DNA from: Phycisphaera sp.
Lineage (GTDB): Bacteria > Planctomycetota > Phycisphaerae > Phycisphaerales > Zrk34
Assembly (NCBI GenBank): GCA_016125285.1
Contig: WGMA01000015.1
Span: forward strand, 39,739 to 103,738
Direction: 5' to 3'
DNA length: 64,000 bases
The position numbers and the translations under genes are program-made. Under the pieces are notes generated by a model. It was not told the origin of the DNA. It saw only the letters and a list, made by a program, of their open reading frames with translations, and searched no databases. Of the stretch, positions 1 through 8,584 are shown one piece after another (positions within the stretch are counted from its first letter, which is position 1; the number at the start of each line of letters is the position of its first letter).

Positions 1-2
1 AA

Positions 3-935
3 CTCGCTGCGAAGGTGCACGACCCCAAGACCAGTTATTTCGGTCGGATCGACGCGATCCGTGCGTTGGGCAAGCTGAAGACCACGCAGGCGGCGCAGGT
101 GCTGACGTCGGCGCTGAGCGACCGCGAGCAGATGGTGCGTCAGAGCGCGGTGCAGGCGCTGGCGGAGATCGGCACGGCGGACACGGTCAAGCCGCTGATC
201 GCCGTGCTCCAGTCGGACGACGACTCGCTGCATCACTACGCGGTCGAGGCGCTGGGCAAGATCGGCGCGGCGGAGGCCCGGCCGGTGCTCGAGCAGATCG
301 CCAAGAACGGCTCGTTCATGGTGCGCAGCGCGGCGCAGCGTGCGTTGGAGAAGCTGCCCGCGGCCGGCGCGGCGCCCGTCGCGGCGGGTGCGCCGACGCC
401 GCCGCCGATCGCATCGCGCCCCGCACCGCCGATCGCGTCGCGGCCCGCGGCATCATCGCCGATGTCACCGCCGCCGATGATGCCCGGCGCGCCGCCTGCG
501 CCGCCGAGCGCGCCGATTGACGCCACGTTCGTGGCGCGGCTCATTCAGCAGGCGCTGCAGGGCGTGAACTGCCAGGTCACACCGGAGCAGAACGGCGCGC
601 GTTACAAGCTCACCGTGCCGCTGGCCGAGGGCCGTCACCAGGACGTTTACATCGCCACGGGCATCGCCGACAGCGAGGGCTCGCCGCTGATGTGCGTGTA
701 CACGTACTGCGCCCCCGCGACGCCGGAGAACTACGAGCGCGCGCTGCGGTACAACATGCGGATGAGCTACGGTGCGCTGGCGATCAACGACGTGGGCGAC
801 ACGCCGATGTTCGTGATGGTCGACACCGTGCTGATCTCCGCGGCCGACGCCAACGAAGTCCGCAAGACGATCCTCGGTCTGGCGCGACACGGCGACCGCG
901 TCGAGAAGTCGCTGACGGGCAAGGACCTCCACTGA
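3..935 (+). CDS. HEAT-repeat protein with C-terminal YbjN/chaperone-like domain (5' truncated)
   Basis: The reading frame is open to the left edge of the window (Leu-Ala-Ala-Lys precede the first GTG at 15), so the N-terminus is missing. The first 110 visible residues are HEAT/PBS-lyase-like helical repeats (IRALGKL, VQALAEIG and VEALGKIG mark successive helices). Next comes a 50-residue Pro/Ala linker, and then about 135 residues of mixed alpha/beta resembling the YbjN or type III chaperone fold, beginning near DATFVARLIQQAL. HEAT repeats usually mediate protein binding; no catalytic motif is visible. A short hairpin (CCCGC-AGC-GCGGG, 937-949) follows the stop but has no T-run. The role is unknown; the domain reading is by eye, and the C-terminal assignment is the weaker part. 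Confidence 0.75.
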   Translation, partial: LAAKVHDPKTSYFGRIDAIRALGKLKTTQAAQVLTSALSDREQMVRQSAVQALAEIGTADTVKPLIAVLQSDDDSLHHYAVEALGKIGAAEARPVLEQIAKNGSFMVRSAAQRALEKLPAAGAAPVAAGAPTPPPIASRPAPPIASRPAASSPMSPPPMMPGAPPAPPSAPIDATFVARLIQQALQGVNCQVTPEQNGARYKLTVPLAEGRHQDVYIATGIADSEGSPLMCVYTYCAPATPENYERALRYNMRMSYGALAINDVGDTPMFVMVDTVLISAADANEVRKTILGLARHGDRVEKSLTGKDLH

Positions 936-965
936 GCCCGCAGCGCGGGAGATTCTCAAATCCCC

Positions 966-2084
966 ATGAAGATCACCCGCGTCGAACCGTTCATCCTGCA
1001 CGTGCCGGTCACGGGGAACCTGATCGGCGACTCGACGCACCGCATCAGCCAGTGGGGGCTGCCGGGCGTTCGCGTGTTTACCGACGCGGGGATTGTCGGC
1101 TACGGACACACGGGCACGCACGCGCACCTGCCGAGCGATCGGCTGATCACGGACTGCATCGCGCACACGCTCGGGCCGCTGATGATCGGCGAGGACCCGC
1201 GCGACGTCGCGGCGCTGCACACGAAGCTGTCGCGCACGGGTCACGTGCTGTGGCTCGGGCGTGCGGGGATCACGCAGATGGCGCTGTCGGCGGTGGACAT
1301 CGCGCTGCACGACATCGCGGCGAAGGCGGCCGACGCGCCGCTGTGGCGGCTGCTCAACCCCAGGCTCGACCCGGACTCGAAGCGCGTCGCGGCGTACAAC
1401 ACCGATTGCGGCTGGCTGACGCTGACGACCGACGAGCTGGTCGAGGGCTGCCTGCGGATGATCGACGCGGGGTTCACCGGCGTGAAGATGAAGATCGGCG
1501 GGCCCGACCCGGACGAGGACATGCGGCGGATCAAGGCGGTGCGCGCGGCGATCGGCGACGCGACGCTGATGGTCGACGCGAACGGCAAGTGGGACGTGAA
1601 GACGGCGATCGAGTACGGGCGGCGGTTCGGCGACCACGACATCGCGTGGTTCGAAGAGCCGCTGTGGCACGACGACGTGGTGGGGCACCGCGAGCTGGCC
1701 ACGGCGATCGACACGCCGATCGCGCTGGGCGAGCTGCTGTACCACGTCGACGCGTTCCGCACGTTCATCGATCAGAAGGCGGTGACGTATCTCCAGCCGG
1801 ACGCGACGCGCTGCGGCGGACTGACGAACGTGTGGAAGGTGGCGGACCTGGGCGCGGCGGCGGGTCTGCCGGTCGCGCCGCACCACGGCGACATGATGCA
1901 GGCGCAGCTGCACCTGGTGCTGGCGCATCGGCAGACGACGCTGCTGGAGTACATCCCATGGACGCTGCACTGCTTCGTCGAGCCGGCGGAGGTGGTCGAC
2001 GGGCACTACCTCACGCCGCAGCTGCCCGGCGCGGGCACGACGCTGACGGACGAGGCGCTGGCGAAGTACAACGTGCTGGAGTGA
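966..2084 (+). CDS. Enolase-superfamily dehydratase (mandelate racemase / muconate lactonizing type)
   Basis: This 372-residue protein has the length and layout of a sugar-acid dehydratase: an N-terminal capping domain, then a TIM barrel. Visible catalytic features are the KxK pair K174/K176 in GVKMKIGG, metal ligands D204 (VDAN), E230 (WFEEP) and E256 (LGELL) at the usual 26-residue spacing, and H306 in APHHGD on the late barrel strand. Members dehydrate or racemise acid sugars through a Mg-stabilised enolate in the cytoplasm. It lies convergent to a ribose-type ABC operon with only 3 bp between the two stops, which suggests uptake and catabolism of a sugar or sugar acid at one locus. The substrate cannot be read from sequence. 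The ATG at 966 starts directly at the family-typical MKITRVEPF. Confidence 0.88.
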   Translation: MKITRVEPFILHVPVTGNLIGDSTHRISQWGLPGVRVFTDAGIVGYGHTGTHAHLPSDRLITDCIAHTLGPLMIGEDPRDVAALHTKLSRTGHVLWLGRAGITQMALSAVDIALHDIAAKAADAPLWRLLNPRLDPDSKRVAAYNTDCGWLTLTTDELVEGCLRMIDAGFTGVKMKIGGPDPDEDMRRIKAVRAAIGDATLMVDANGKWDVKTAIEYGRRFGDHDIAWFEEPLWHDDVVGHRELATAIDTPIALGELLYHVDAFRTFIDQKAVTYLQPDATRCGGLTNVWKVADLGAAAGLPVAPHHGDMMQAQLHLVLAHRQTTLLEYIPWTLHCFVEPAEVVDGHYLTPQLPGAGTTLTDEALAKYNVLE

Positions 2085-2087
2085 GGA

Positions 2088-3599
2088 TCACTCGGGCTGC
2101 GCAGCCCGCGCCTGGAGCACCGCGCGGCGCTTGGCGGCGAGACGCTTGAACACCTCGTCCGCGAGAACTCCCAGCAGCAGCACGGCGCCGATGATCGTGT
2201 ACTCGAGGCGGTCGGAGATCTTGAGCATGACGGTCAGCGTGTAGAGCACCTGCATGACGGCGGTGCCGATGACGACGCCGATGATCGTGCCCTCGCCGCC
2301 GCGAAGGGAGCATCCGCCGAGCACCGCCGCGGCGATCGCGTAGAGCTCGAAGAAGTTGCCGAAGCTGGATGGCGAGATGGAGTTAGCGTCGAGGGCGAAG
2401 AGCATGCCGCCGGCGCCGGCCAGCGCGGTGCAGATCACATACGCCACGATCACGACGCGGTCGGTGTTGATGCCGCTATAGCGGGCCGCCTGTTCGTTGC
2501 GACCAAGGGCCAGCAGGTACCGGCCCCAGATCGTGCGGTTGAGAAACACCATCGCGGCAATCATCAGGAAGGCCATGATGAAGAATGGGTAGGGGATGCC
2601 GAACGACGTGCCATCAGCGGCGGTCCACAGCGTTACCTTGCCGGTGGCCAGCGGGCTGAGCGTATCGGTGAACTCGTTGTAGAAGCCAACGGGTTGATCC
2701 TTGGCGATCTCGCGGGACAGGCCGCGATAGATCAGCAGGCCGCACAGCGTGACGACGAATGGCTGCATCTTCATCTTTGTGATCAGCAGGCCGTGGATCA
2801 GCCCGAGCCCGATCGCGATGCCGAGCACCGATAGCAGCGCCAGGGGAATCGACATGTACTGATTGCGTTCGAGCAGCGTGGCGACCCACTCGTTGGTCAC
2901 GCCGCCGGGCTTCTCATTGACGGTGAGTGTCGTCGAGTCGCTGTCGACCGTGACGCCAGTGATCGTAAGCTGGCGTAGTCCCGACTTGGGGTGCGCCAGC
3001 GTGATCTGGTCGCGGGCGGCGAGGTCGGCGTGAGCTCCACGGATCGTCACTGTCGCATCGGTGTCGGTTGCGCCGGTCACCGCGTACACTTTCGCGACCT
3101 GGCCGTACGTGTCGTCACCGCTGAGCGCCTGGTCGACGGTGATCTCGGTAACCACGCCGCCGTCACTGCTGACGCCGGGCTTTACGGCCGTGACGTTCAC
3201 CACGGCATTGCCCGCGCGGCGTCCGCCCCAGTAGCGGATGCGATCGCCGGGCTTGAACAACGCGACGTCGCCCTTCAGCACGATCGTCTTGTCGGCCCCG
3301 CGCACCTGCGCGATCGGTTCGCCCTCGAAGGGCGTGTAGGTCACGCTCAGGAATATCGCCAGCAGACACCCGCTGAGGCACACCACAGAACCGATCGACA
3401 GATCGATTCCCGATGAAATGATCACGAGAGCCACGCCGATGCCGAGGATGCCGTACATCGCCGTCCGCCGCAGCAGGTTCTCGATGTTGCCCGCCTTGGC
3501 GAACGCGATGTCGCCGGTTGCCGAGTCGTACGTCATGATCATCATGAACACGCACAGGGCCGCGAGGAGGACGGTAATGCCGATTACTTTTGCGTTCAT
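2088..3599 (-). CDS. Ribose-type sugar ABC transporter permease with large periplasmic insertion
   Basis: An RbsC-like permease for carbohydrate import through the inner membrane. Family hallmarks are GIDLSIGS near residue 70, the transmembrane run around FVVTLCGLLIYRGLS, and the C-terminal GGCSLRGGEGTIIGVVIGT region. At 503 residues it is about 150 longer than usual. The excess is one hydrophilic beta-rich block at roughly residues 90-235, placed after an early membrane segment, so it probably faces the periplasm. The ATG at 3599 is preferred over the TTG at 3611 because GAGAG lies just upstream. It is the last gene of the operon, 21 bp after the ATPase gene. The permease call is firm; the role of the insertion is unknown. 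Confidence 0.88.
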   Translation of the reverse strand: MNAKVIGITVLLAALCVFMMIMTYDSATGDIAFAKAGNIENLLRRTAMYGILGIGVALVIISSGIDLSIGSVVCLSGCLLAIFLSVTYTPFEGEPIAQVRGADKTIVLKGDVALFKPGDRIRYWGGRRAGNAVVNVTAVKPGVSSDGGVVTEITVDQALSGDDTYGQVAKVYAVTGATDTDATVTIRGAHADLAARDQITLAHPKSGLRQLTITGVTVDSDSTTLTVNEKPGGVTNEWVATLLERNQYMSIPLALLSVLGIAIGLGLIHGLLITKMKMQPFVVTLCGLLIYRGLSREIAKDQPVGFYNEFTDTLSPLATGKVTLWTAADGTSFGIPYPFFIMAFLMIAAMVFLNRTIWGRYLLALGRNEQAARYSGINTDRVVIVAYVICTALAGAGGMLFALDANSISPSSFGNFFELYAIAAAVLGGCSLRGGEGTIIGVVIGTAVMQVLYTLTVMLKISDRLEYTIIGAVLLLGVLADEVFKRLAAKRRAVLQARAAQPE

Positions 3600-3620
3600 A
3601 GTTGCTCTCAAATCTGCCGA

Positions 3621-5135
3621 CTACGCGGCCGGAGATTTCTGTCTGCCGGTCGCCAACTGCATTACGGCTTCTTCGCTTAGTTCGTCACGCATCAACTCGC
3701 CGGTGATGGCGCCTTCGTGCATCACGATGACGCGGTCGGACATACCCATCACCTCTTCCAGTTCGCTGGAGACGAACAGCACCGCCATGCCCTGTTCGGC
3801 GAGGCGTTCCATCAGCTTGTAGATCTCTTCCTTGGCGCCGACGTCGATGCCGCGCGTCGGTTCGTCGAGCAGCAGGAGCCGCGGGCTCAGCGCCAGCCAC
3901 TTGCCGATGACGACCTTCTGCTGATTGCCGCCCGAAAGGAACTTGGCGACCTGGTCCGGGCCGGGCGTCTTGATGTTCAGCTTGCCGATCATCTCGGCGG
4001 TGTCGTGGTCTTCCTGGGCCTGGTTGAGCATGCCACCGGTTCGGGCGTTGCGGTGCAGCCCGGCGAGGCCGACGTTATGTCGGACGGACATGTCGACGAC
4101 GAGGCCGTGCTGCTTGCGGTCCTCGGGCACAAGCGCTAGGCCGTGCTCGATCGCTTCGATCGGGCTCGTGATCTCGACAGGTTGGCCGTCGATCAGCACC
4201 TCGCCGGTGAGGCGTCGGTCGATGCCGAACAGCGTGCGGAGCATCTCGGTACGGCCGGCGCCGACGAGCCCGGCGACGCCGACGATCTCACCTCGGTGTA
4301 CCTTGAAGCTGAGTCGATGTCCGGGCCACGTCGGTGTGGCCAGCCCGCGGACCTCCAACAGCGTGTCACCGATCGGGTGCTGCTGGCGGGCGTAGAACTG
4401 GCTGATGTCGCGGCCGACCATCAGGCGGACCATCGCGTCGTGATCGATCTGAGCGTGGTCGAGGTCGCCGGCGTTCTCGCCGTCGCGCATCACCGTGACG
4501 CGGTCAGCCAGTTCCTTGACCTCGCCGAGCCGGTGCGAGATGTAGATGACGCTCACGCCCTTGTTTCGAAGATCCTTGACGACGTCGAACAGTGTCTCGG
4601 TCTCGTGCGCCGAGAGGCTGGACGTGGGCTCGTCCATGATCAGTACGCGGGCATTGATCGAAAGCGCCTTGGCGATCTCGACGAGCTGCTGACGCCCGAT
4701 CGACAGCTGCGACAGCGGCGTGGCGGGGTCGACGTCGAGGCCGACGCGCCGCAGCACGTCGCGCGCGTCGCGATTCATCCGTTTCGTGTCGATCAGCCCG
4801 AGGCGCCGCGGCTCGCGGCCGAGGTAGATGTTGGCGCCGACCGTCAGGTTGTCCGCGAGATTCAGCTCCTGGTGGATCAGCGCGATGCCCGCGTCGAGTG
4901 CATCGTTGACCGTGCGAATCTCCACGGGCTGGCCGTCGACGCGGATCTCGCCGGTATCGGGCGGTTGCACGCCCGCGAGGATCTTCATCAGCGTGCTCTT
5001 ACCCGCGCCGTTCTCGCCGATCAGCGCCAGCACCTCTGAACGATGCAGCGTCAAATCGATCTCGTGCAGCGCACGGACGCCTGGAAAGCTCTTGCAGACT
5101 TTGCAGACCTGAAGCAGTGGTGCAGTATCGGTCAT
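3621..5135 (-). CDS. Sugar ABC transporter ATPase with two ABC domains (RbsA/MglA type)
   Basis: The cytoplasmic energy-coupling subunit of the sugar importer, 504 residues with two tandem ABC domains. The first domain has a full Walker A (GENGAGKST), the signature LSIGRQQLVEIAKAL and Walker B VLIMDEPTSSL. The second has the degenerate P-loop GLVGAGRTEM that is normal for this family, the signature LSGGNQQKV and Walker B LLLLDEPTRGID. The ATG at 5135 is chosen over an upstream start at 5168 because it gives the family-typical N-terminus and follows GTGAG. It is the second gene of the operon, 89 bp downstream of the binding-protein gene. Substrate class (pentose, galactoside or polyol) is not resolved. 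Confidence 0.93.
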   Translation of the reverse strand: MTDTAPLLQVCKVCKSFPGVRALHEIDLTLHRSEVLALIGENGAGKSTLMKILAGVQPPDTGEIRVDGQPVEIRTVNDALDAGIALIHQELNLADNLTVGANIYLGREPRRLGLIDTKRMNRDARDVLRRVGLDVDPATPLSQLSIGRQQLVEIAKALSINARVLIMDEPTSSLSAHETETLFDVVKDLRNKGVSVIYISHRLGEVKELADRVTVMRDGENAGDLDHAQIDHDAMVRLMVGRDISQFYARQQHPIGDTLLEVRGLATPTWPGHRLSFKVHRGEIVGVAGLVGAGRTEMLRTLFGIDRRLTGEVLIDGQPVEITSPIEAIEHGLALVPEDRKQHGLVVDMSVRHNVGLAGLHRNARTGGMLNQAQEDHDTAEMIGKLNIKTPGPDQVAKFLSGGNQQKVVIGKWLALSPRLLLLDEPTRGIDVGAKEEIYKLMERLAEQGMAVLFVSSELEEVMGMSDRVIVMHEGAITGELMRDELSEEAVMQLATGRQKSPAA

Positions 5136-5224
5136 GATCTCACGTGGGCGAAAGGTGTCCGGCTGCACGCGGCGGTGCAGGGGTCGGGTGTCACAATCGC
5201 GGAGCGTTCATCGGGCGGGAGTGG

Positions 5225-6331
5225 TCAGCCACCCTTCTTCGACTTCAGATCGGCCCAGTACTCGTCAACGTTTTCCTTCGTGATCTTGCGCGGTGGGATG
5301 TCGACGTAGTGGCTTTCGGGGACGACGCCCTTGCCGTTCTTGAGGATCTCGGTCAGCCACTTGACGGATTGATACCCGTACTCGTAAGGGTTTTGCACGA
5401 CGGTGCCGACGCACGTACCGTCCTTGATCGCTTGGAGAGTTACGTCGTTCTCGTCGAAGCCGATGAGTTTGACCGTGCCGAGTTTGTCGGCTTTCTGCAA
5501 CGCCTGGTAGCACGCGGGCGGGTTGTACTCGAACAGCCCCACCATTGCGTTCATCTCCTTGTAGGCGTTGATCGTGTCTTCGGCCTTCTGCTGGGCGACT
5601 TGTGCGGCGCCGCCGTCAAGGATCGTTCCGAGGATCGTGTACTTGTCGCCCTTGATCGGATCGCCCACCGGGTCCCACGCGTTACTCTGACTCTTATAGA
5701 ACGCCTGGTCCCGATCCAACCGCGCTCCGCCGAGCAGTTCATCAATGACGCCCTGACGGCGGTACTTGCTGTTGTCCTGCTCGAGGCGGCCGATGAAGAG
5801 CATCACGTTGCCGCCGTCCGGCAGCGCCTGCTTAACCAACTCGCCACACAGGCGACCGGCCTTGTAGTTGTCCATGCCGATGTACATCAGCCGGTTACTC
5901 TTGGGCGCATCGGAATCGTGCGTGATCAGCGGAACTTTACCGGCGATCGAGTTGAGCCAATCGGTCTGATTGTCGGCGTCGAGCGGGCTGATGGCGATGG
6001 CGTTGATCCCCGCGGAGATCAGGTCCTCGACGATCTGCTTCTGTTTCACGGCGCTGGCCTCGGGCGGCATCTTCACGTCGACGTGCACACCCAGGTCCTT
6101 CTCAGCGTCCTTAGCGCCGGCCTCGGCGATCTTCCAGAAGTCGGCGATCTGGTTGGTGACGAAGGCAATCTGCGGCTTGTCACCGCCGGTCGATCCGCCG
6201 CCGCCCGCGTTGGGCGTCGATCCGCCGCCGGCGCCTCCGCCGGAGCCCGCGTCGCCCTTGCCGCAGCCGGTCAGCGTCAGCATGGTCACCATCACGCACA
6301 GCATCGCGCTGCGAAGAATCCGTGTGCTCAT
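5225..6331 (-). CDS. Sugar-binding lipoprotein of the ABC transporter (periplasmic binding protein type I)
   Basis: The solute-binding component that would deliver sugar to the RbsC/RbsA-like pair downstream. The 368-residue protein starts with a lipoprotein signal whose lipobox LTGC puts the modified cysteine at residue 23. A Gly/Ser-rich tether follows, then a LacI/RbsB-like fold (QIAFVTNQIADFWKIAE, INAIAISPLD, LIGFDENDVTLQAI). The ATG at 6331 is preceded by AGGAG with 10-nt spacing and leads straight into the signal peptide; in-frame upstream codons to 6466 read through promoter DNA. It is first in the operon, so it probably sets expression for all three genes. The ligand is unknown. Confidence 0.9.
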   Translation of the reverse strand: MSTRILRSAMLCVMVTMLTLTGCGKGDAGSGGGAGGGSTPNAGGGGSTGGDKPQIAFVTNQIADFWKIAEAGAKDAEKDLGVHVDVKMPPEASAVKQKQIVEDLISAGINAIAISPLDADNQTDWLNSIAGKVPLITHDSDAPKSNRLMYIGMDNYKAGRLCGELVKQALPDGGNVMLFIGRLEQDNSKYRRQGVIDELLGGARLDRDQAFYKSQSNAWDPVGDPIKGDKYTILGTILDGGAAQVAQQKAEDTINAYKEMNAMVGLFEYNPPACYQALQKADKLGTVKLIGFDENDVTLQAIKDGTCVGTVVQNPYEYGYQSVKWLTEILKNGKGVVPESHYVDIPPRKITKENVDEYWADLKSKKGG

Positions 6332-6746
6332 CGGTTCATGTCTCCTGGAGATTGCGTAGCGGGGTGCGCGTCGCGCATCGTCCGTTCGTTTAAAGGTGCG
6401 AGACCACTTTACCCGTGCCATCCGGCCGCGGCAACCGTGACGCAATAGTGAAACGCGAAAGCTCAATGGCGCGACGCGTTAGCTCAATTCGCTGCGGCAG
6501 ACGTTTATGTCGCCGTGACGCGATGATGGCCATATGCCGGGATTTGCCGGGATATCGCCGATCCGACGCGCCGCCGGAAAAACTCAATCGGCGCACGCCG
6601 CGCCGCGCCGATCTGACGCATTTATTCAGGCCGCGACCGCGCCGCGTGTGCAACCCGCCGACCGTCGCTCCGGTAGGCGTTGGAGGTGGGGCGGACCGGC
6701 ACGCCCGCCCCGCGACACATCACCGCTAACGCATGGGGAACGTCAC
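6332..6746. promoter_or_regulatory. Divergent intergenic region with AGCTCAAT direct repeats
   Basis: These 415 bases separate the divergent sugar-transporter operon and the secreted-protein gene and must hold promoters for both. The octamer AGCTCAAT occurs at 6460-6467 and 6481-6488, exactly 21 bp (two helical turns) apart, with a relative AACTCAAT at 6581-6588. That spacing suits a regulator binding one face of the helix, but no cognate regulator gene is adjacent. No clear -35/-10 pair was found, and no coding signal was recognised. Confidence 0.35.
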
Positions 6747-8534
6747 ATGACCCTCGCACGTAACTGGAAGAAATGGCTGATGCTGCTGCTGATCGCCACG
6801 ATGCTGATGCCGCTGGTCGGCCCGACGCGCTCGGCCCGCGCCGCCGAGAAGACCGCCGCGCAGCTCATGCCCGAGACCACCGTCTTCTACGCGGAGATCG
6901 CGCATCCCGACCGCGTGCTCGCCACGCTGCTCGATCACCCGCTGTCCAAAAAGATCCAGGCGTCGCCGGAGTATCGGCAGGGACTCAAGGCCCCGCAGCT
7001 CGCGCCGCTCTACGGCGTGGTCGACGCGATGGAACTGAAGATGGACATGAAGTGGCGGCCGATGCTGCAGAAGCTCACCGACGGCGGGCTCTACGTCGGC
7101 GTCGACATCGCGTCGAAGGGCGGCGTGCTCCTCGCGAAGTCCAGCGACCCCGAGCTGCCCGGCAGGTTCGCCGACGCGCTGGCCGACGTGGCGCGTCAGA
7201 CCGCCGCGGAGCACGGCAACGACAACGCCGTCGAGCGGCGCGACTACAAGGGCATCGTCGCGTACAAGATCAACAAGGGCGTGCACGCCGCGGTGGGGCC
7301 GTGGCTGGTGATCTCCAACCAGGGCGACCTCGCCAGGGCCGTCGCCGACGCGTACCTCGGCGGCCAGGCGCCGTCGCTCGACGACGAGACCGAGTTCCGC
7401 GCCGCACGCAGCGGCCGCCGCGACGGCGCCGCCGGGTGGGCCTACCTGAAGATGCGCACGCTGCGCGAGATGGGTGTCGGCCGCGAGGCGTTCGCCAATC
7501 GGCTCAACAACCCCGGCGTCGAGTTCCTGCTCGGCGGCGTGCTGTCCGTCCTCCGCCGCGCCGACTTCGTCACCCTCGACCTGCTCGCCGACGACACGTC
7601 GCTCCGCGCCGCGATCAACCTGCCCCGCAGCGAAGGCGACATCCCCAAGGCTCGCGCGTTCTACTTCGGCCCCGAGGGCGAGGGCGGCGCCCCCAAGCCG
7701 CTGCGGCCCGAGGGCACGCTGCTGAACCTCACGATGTATCGCGACCTCGCGGCCATGTGGAACGCCGCGCCCGACCTGTTCGACGAGGACACCGCCGCGA
7801 AGCTCGCCAAGGCCGACACCGATCTGTCGAACTTCTTCGGCGGCCGCCCGTTCGGCGCCGAGATCCTCCCGGCGATCGGACCGCGGTCGCAGCTGCTGGT
7901 CGTGCAGATGCCCGCCGACCCGGACGCGAAGGGCCCGGCGCCGCAGATCAAGATCCCCGCCGCGGCGTTCGTCCTGCAGTCGCCGAACCCCGAGAAGATC
8001 ACGCCGTTCATGAAGGTCGCGTTCCAGACGCTGATCGCTTTCGCGAACATCGACGGCGCGTCCAAAGGCCGGCCGACGCTGATGCTCACCAACGAGAAGC
8101 GCGAGGCCGGCGACCTGGTCTCCGCGGAATACCTGGTGATGCCGGGCGACAAGCCGATGGCGAACGCCGAGGTCTACTACAACTTCTCGCCCGCGCTGGC
8201 GATCAGCGGCGACACGATCATCATCGCGTCGACCAAGCGCCTCGCCGAGTCGCTGATGACGCTGGCGAAGGCACAGGCCGGGCAGACCGTCAAGTCCAAC
8301 ACGCTGCTGGAGATCAACGGCGCCGCGACGCACCAGGCGCTGGCCGCCAACCGCGAGCAGCTGATCGCGCAGAACATGATCAAGGAGGGCCACACGCGCG
8401 AGCAGGCCGAGGCCGCGATCAACGGCCTGCTTCAGCTCGTCGAGCTCATCAAGGCCGCCGACGTGCACCTGACCCGCACGGACAAGACGCTGTCGCTCGA
8501 ACTCGGCGTTCAGATCAAACCCGTCAGCGAGTGA
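6747..8534 (+). CDS. Secreted protein of unknown function, DUF3352-like
   Basis: A 595-residue protein beginning with a basic n-region (RNWKKW), a Leu/Met-rich hydrophobic core and a likely signal peptidase site after SARA near residue 32, so it is probably exported. The remainder (ETTVFYAEIAHPDRVLATLL onward) resembles large planctomycete proteins grouped around DUF3352, whose function is unknown. No catalytic motif was seen. The ATG at 6747 gives an intact signal peptide; in-frame codons back to 6534 lie in intergenic DNA. A perfect hairpin (ACGCCCC-GCA-GGGGCGT, 8545-8561) separates it from the DUF1800 gene but lacks a T-run, so readthrough is possible. The family assignment is tentative. 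Confidence 0.65.
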   Translation: MTLARNWKKWLMLLLIATMLMPLVGPTRSARAAEKTAAQLMPETTVFYAEIAHPDRVLATLLDHPLSKKIQASPEYRQGLKAPQLAPLYGVVDAMELKMDMKWRPMLQKLTDGGLYVGVDIASKGGVLLAKSSDPELPGRFADALADVARQTAAEHGNDNAVERRDYKGIVAYKINKGVHAAVGPWLVISNQGDLARAVADAYLGGQAPSLDDETEFRAARSGRRDGAAGWAYLKMRTLREMGVGREAFANRLNNPGVEFLLGGVLSVLRRADFVTLDLLADDTSLRAAINLPRSEGDIPKARAFYFGPEGEGGAPKPLRPEGTLLNLTMYRDLAAMWNAAPDLFDEDTAAKLAKADTDLSNFFGGRPFGAEILPAIGPRSQLLVVQMPADPDAKGPAPQIKIPAAAFVLQSPNPEKITPFMKVAFQTLIAFANIDGASKGRPTLMLTNEKREAGDLVSAEYLVMPGDKPMANAEVYYNFSPALAISGDTIIIASTKRLAESLMTLAKAQAGQTVKSNTLLEINGAATHQALAANREQLIAQNMIKEGHTREQAEAAINGLLQLVELIKAADVHLTRTDKTLSLELGVQIKPVSE

Positions 8535-8584
8535 CTGTTTAGCGACGCCCCGCAGGGGCGTGTGACTCCGGACAGGAAATGCCC

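Noticed and set aside
465..2006. Long antisense open frames over the enolase-family gene and over most other genes (for example 6726-8468, 16745-17695 and 23582-25222 minus)
   Set aside because: They are Arg/Ala/Val/His-rich shadows typical of high-GC coding DNA, lack family motifs, and lie opposite genes with clear function.
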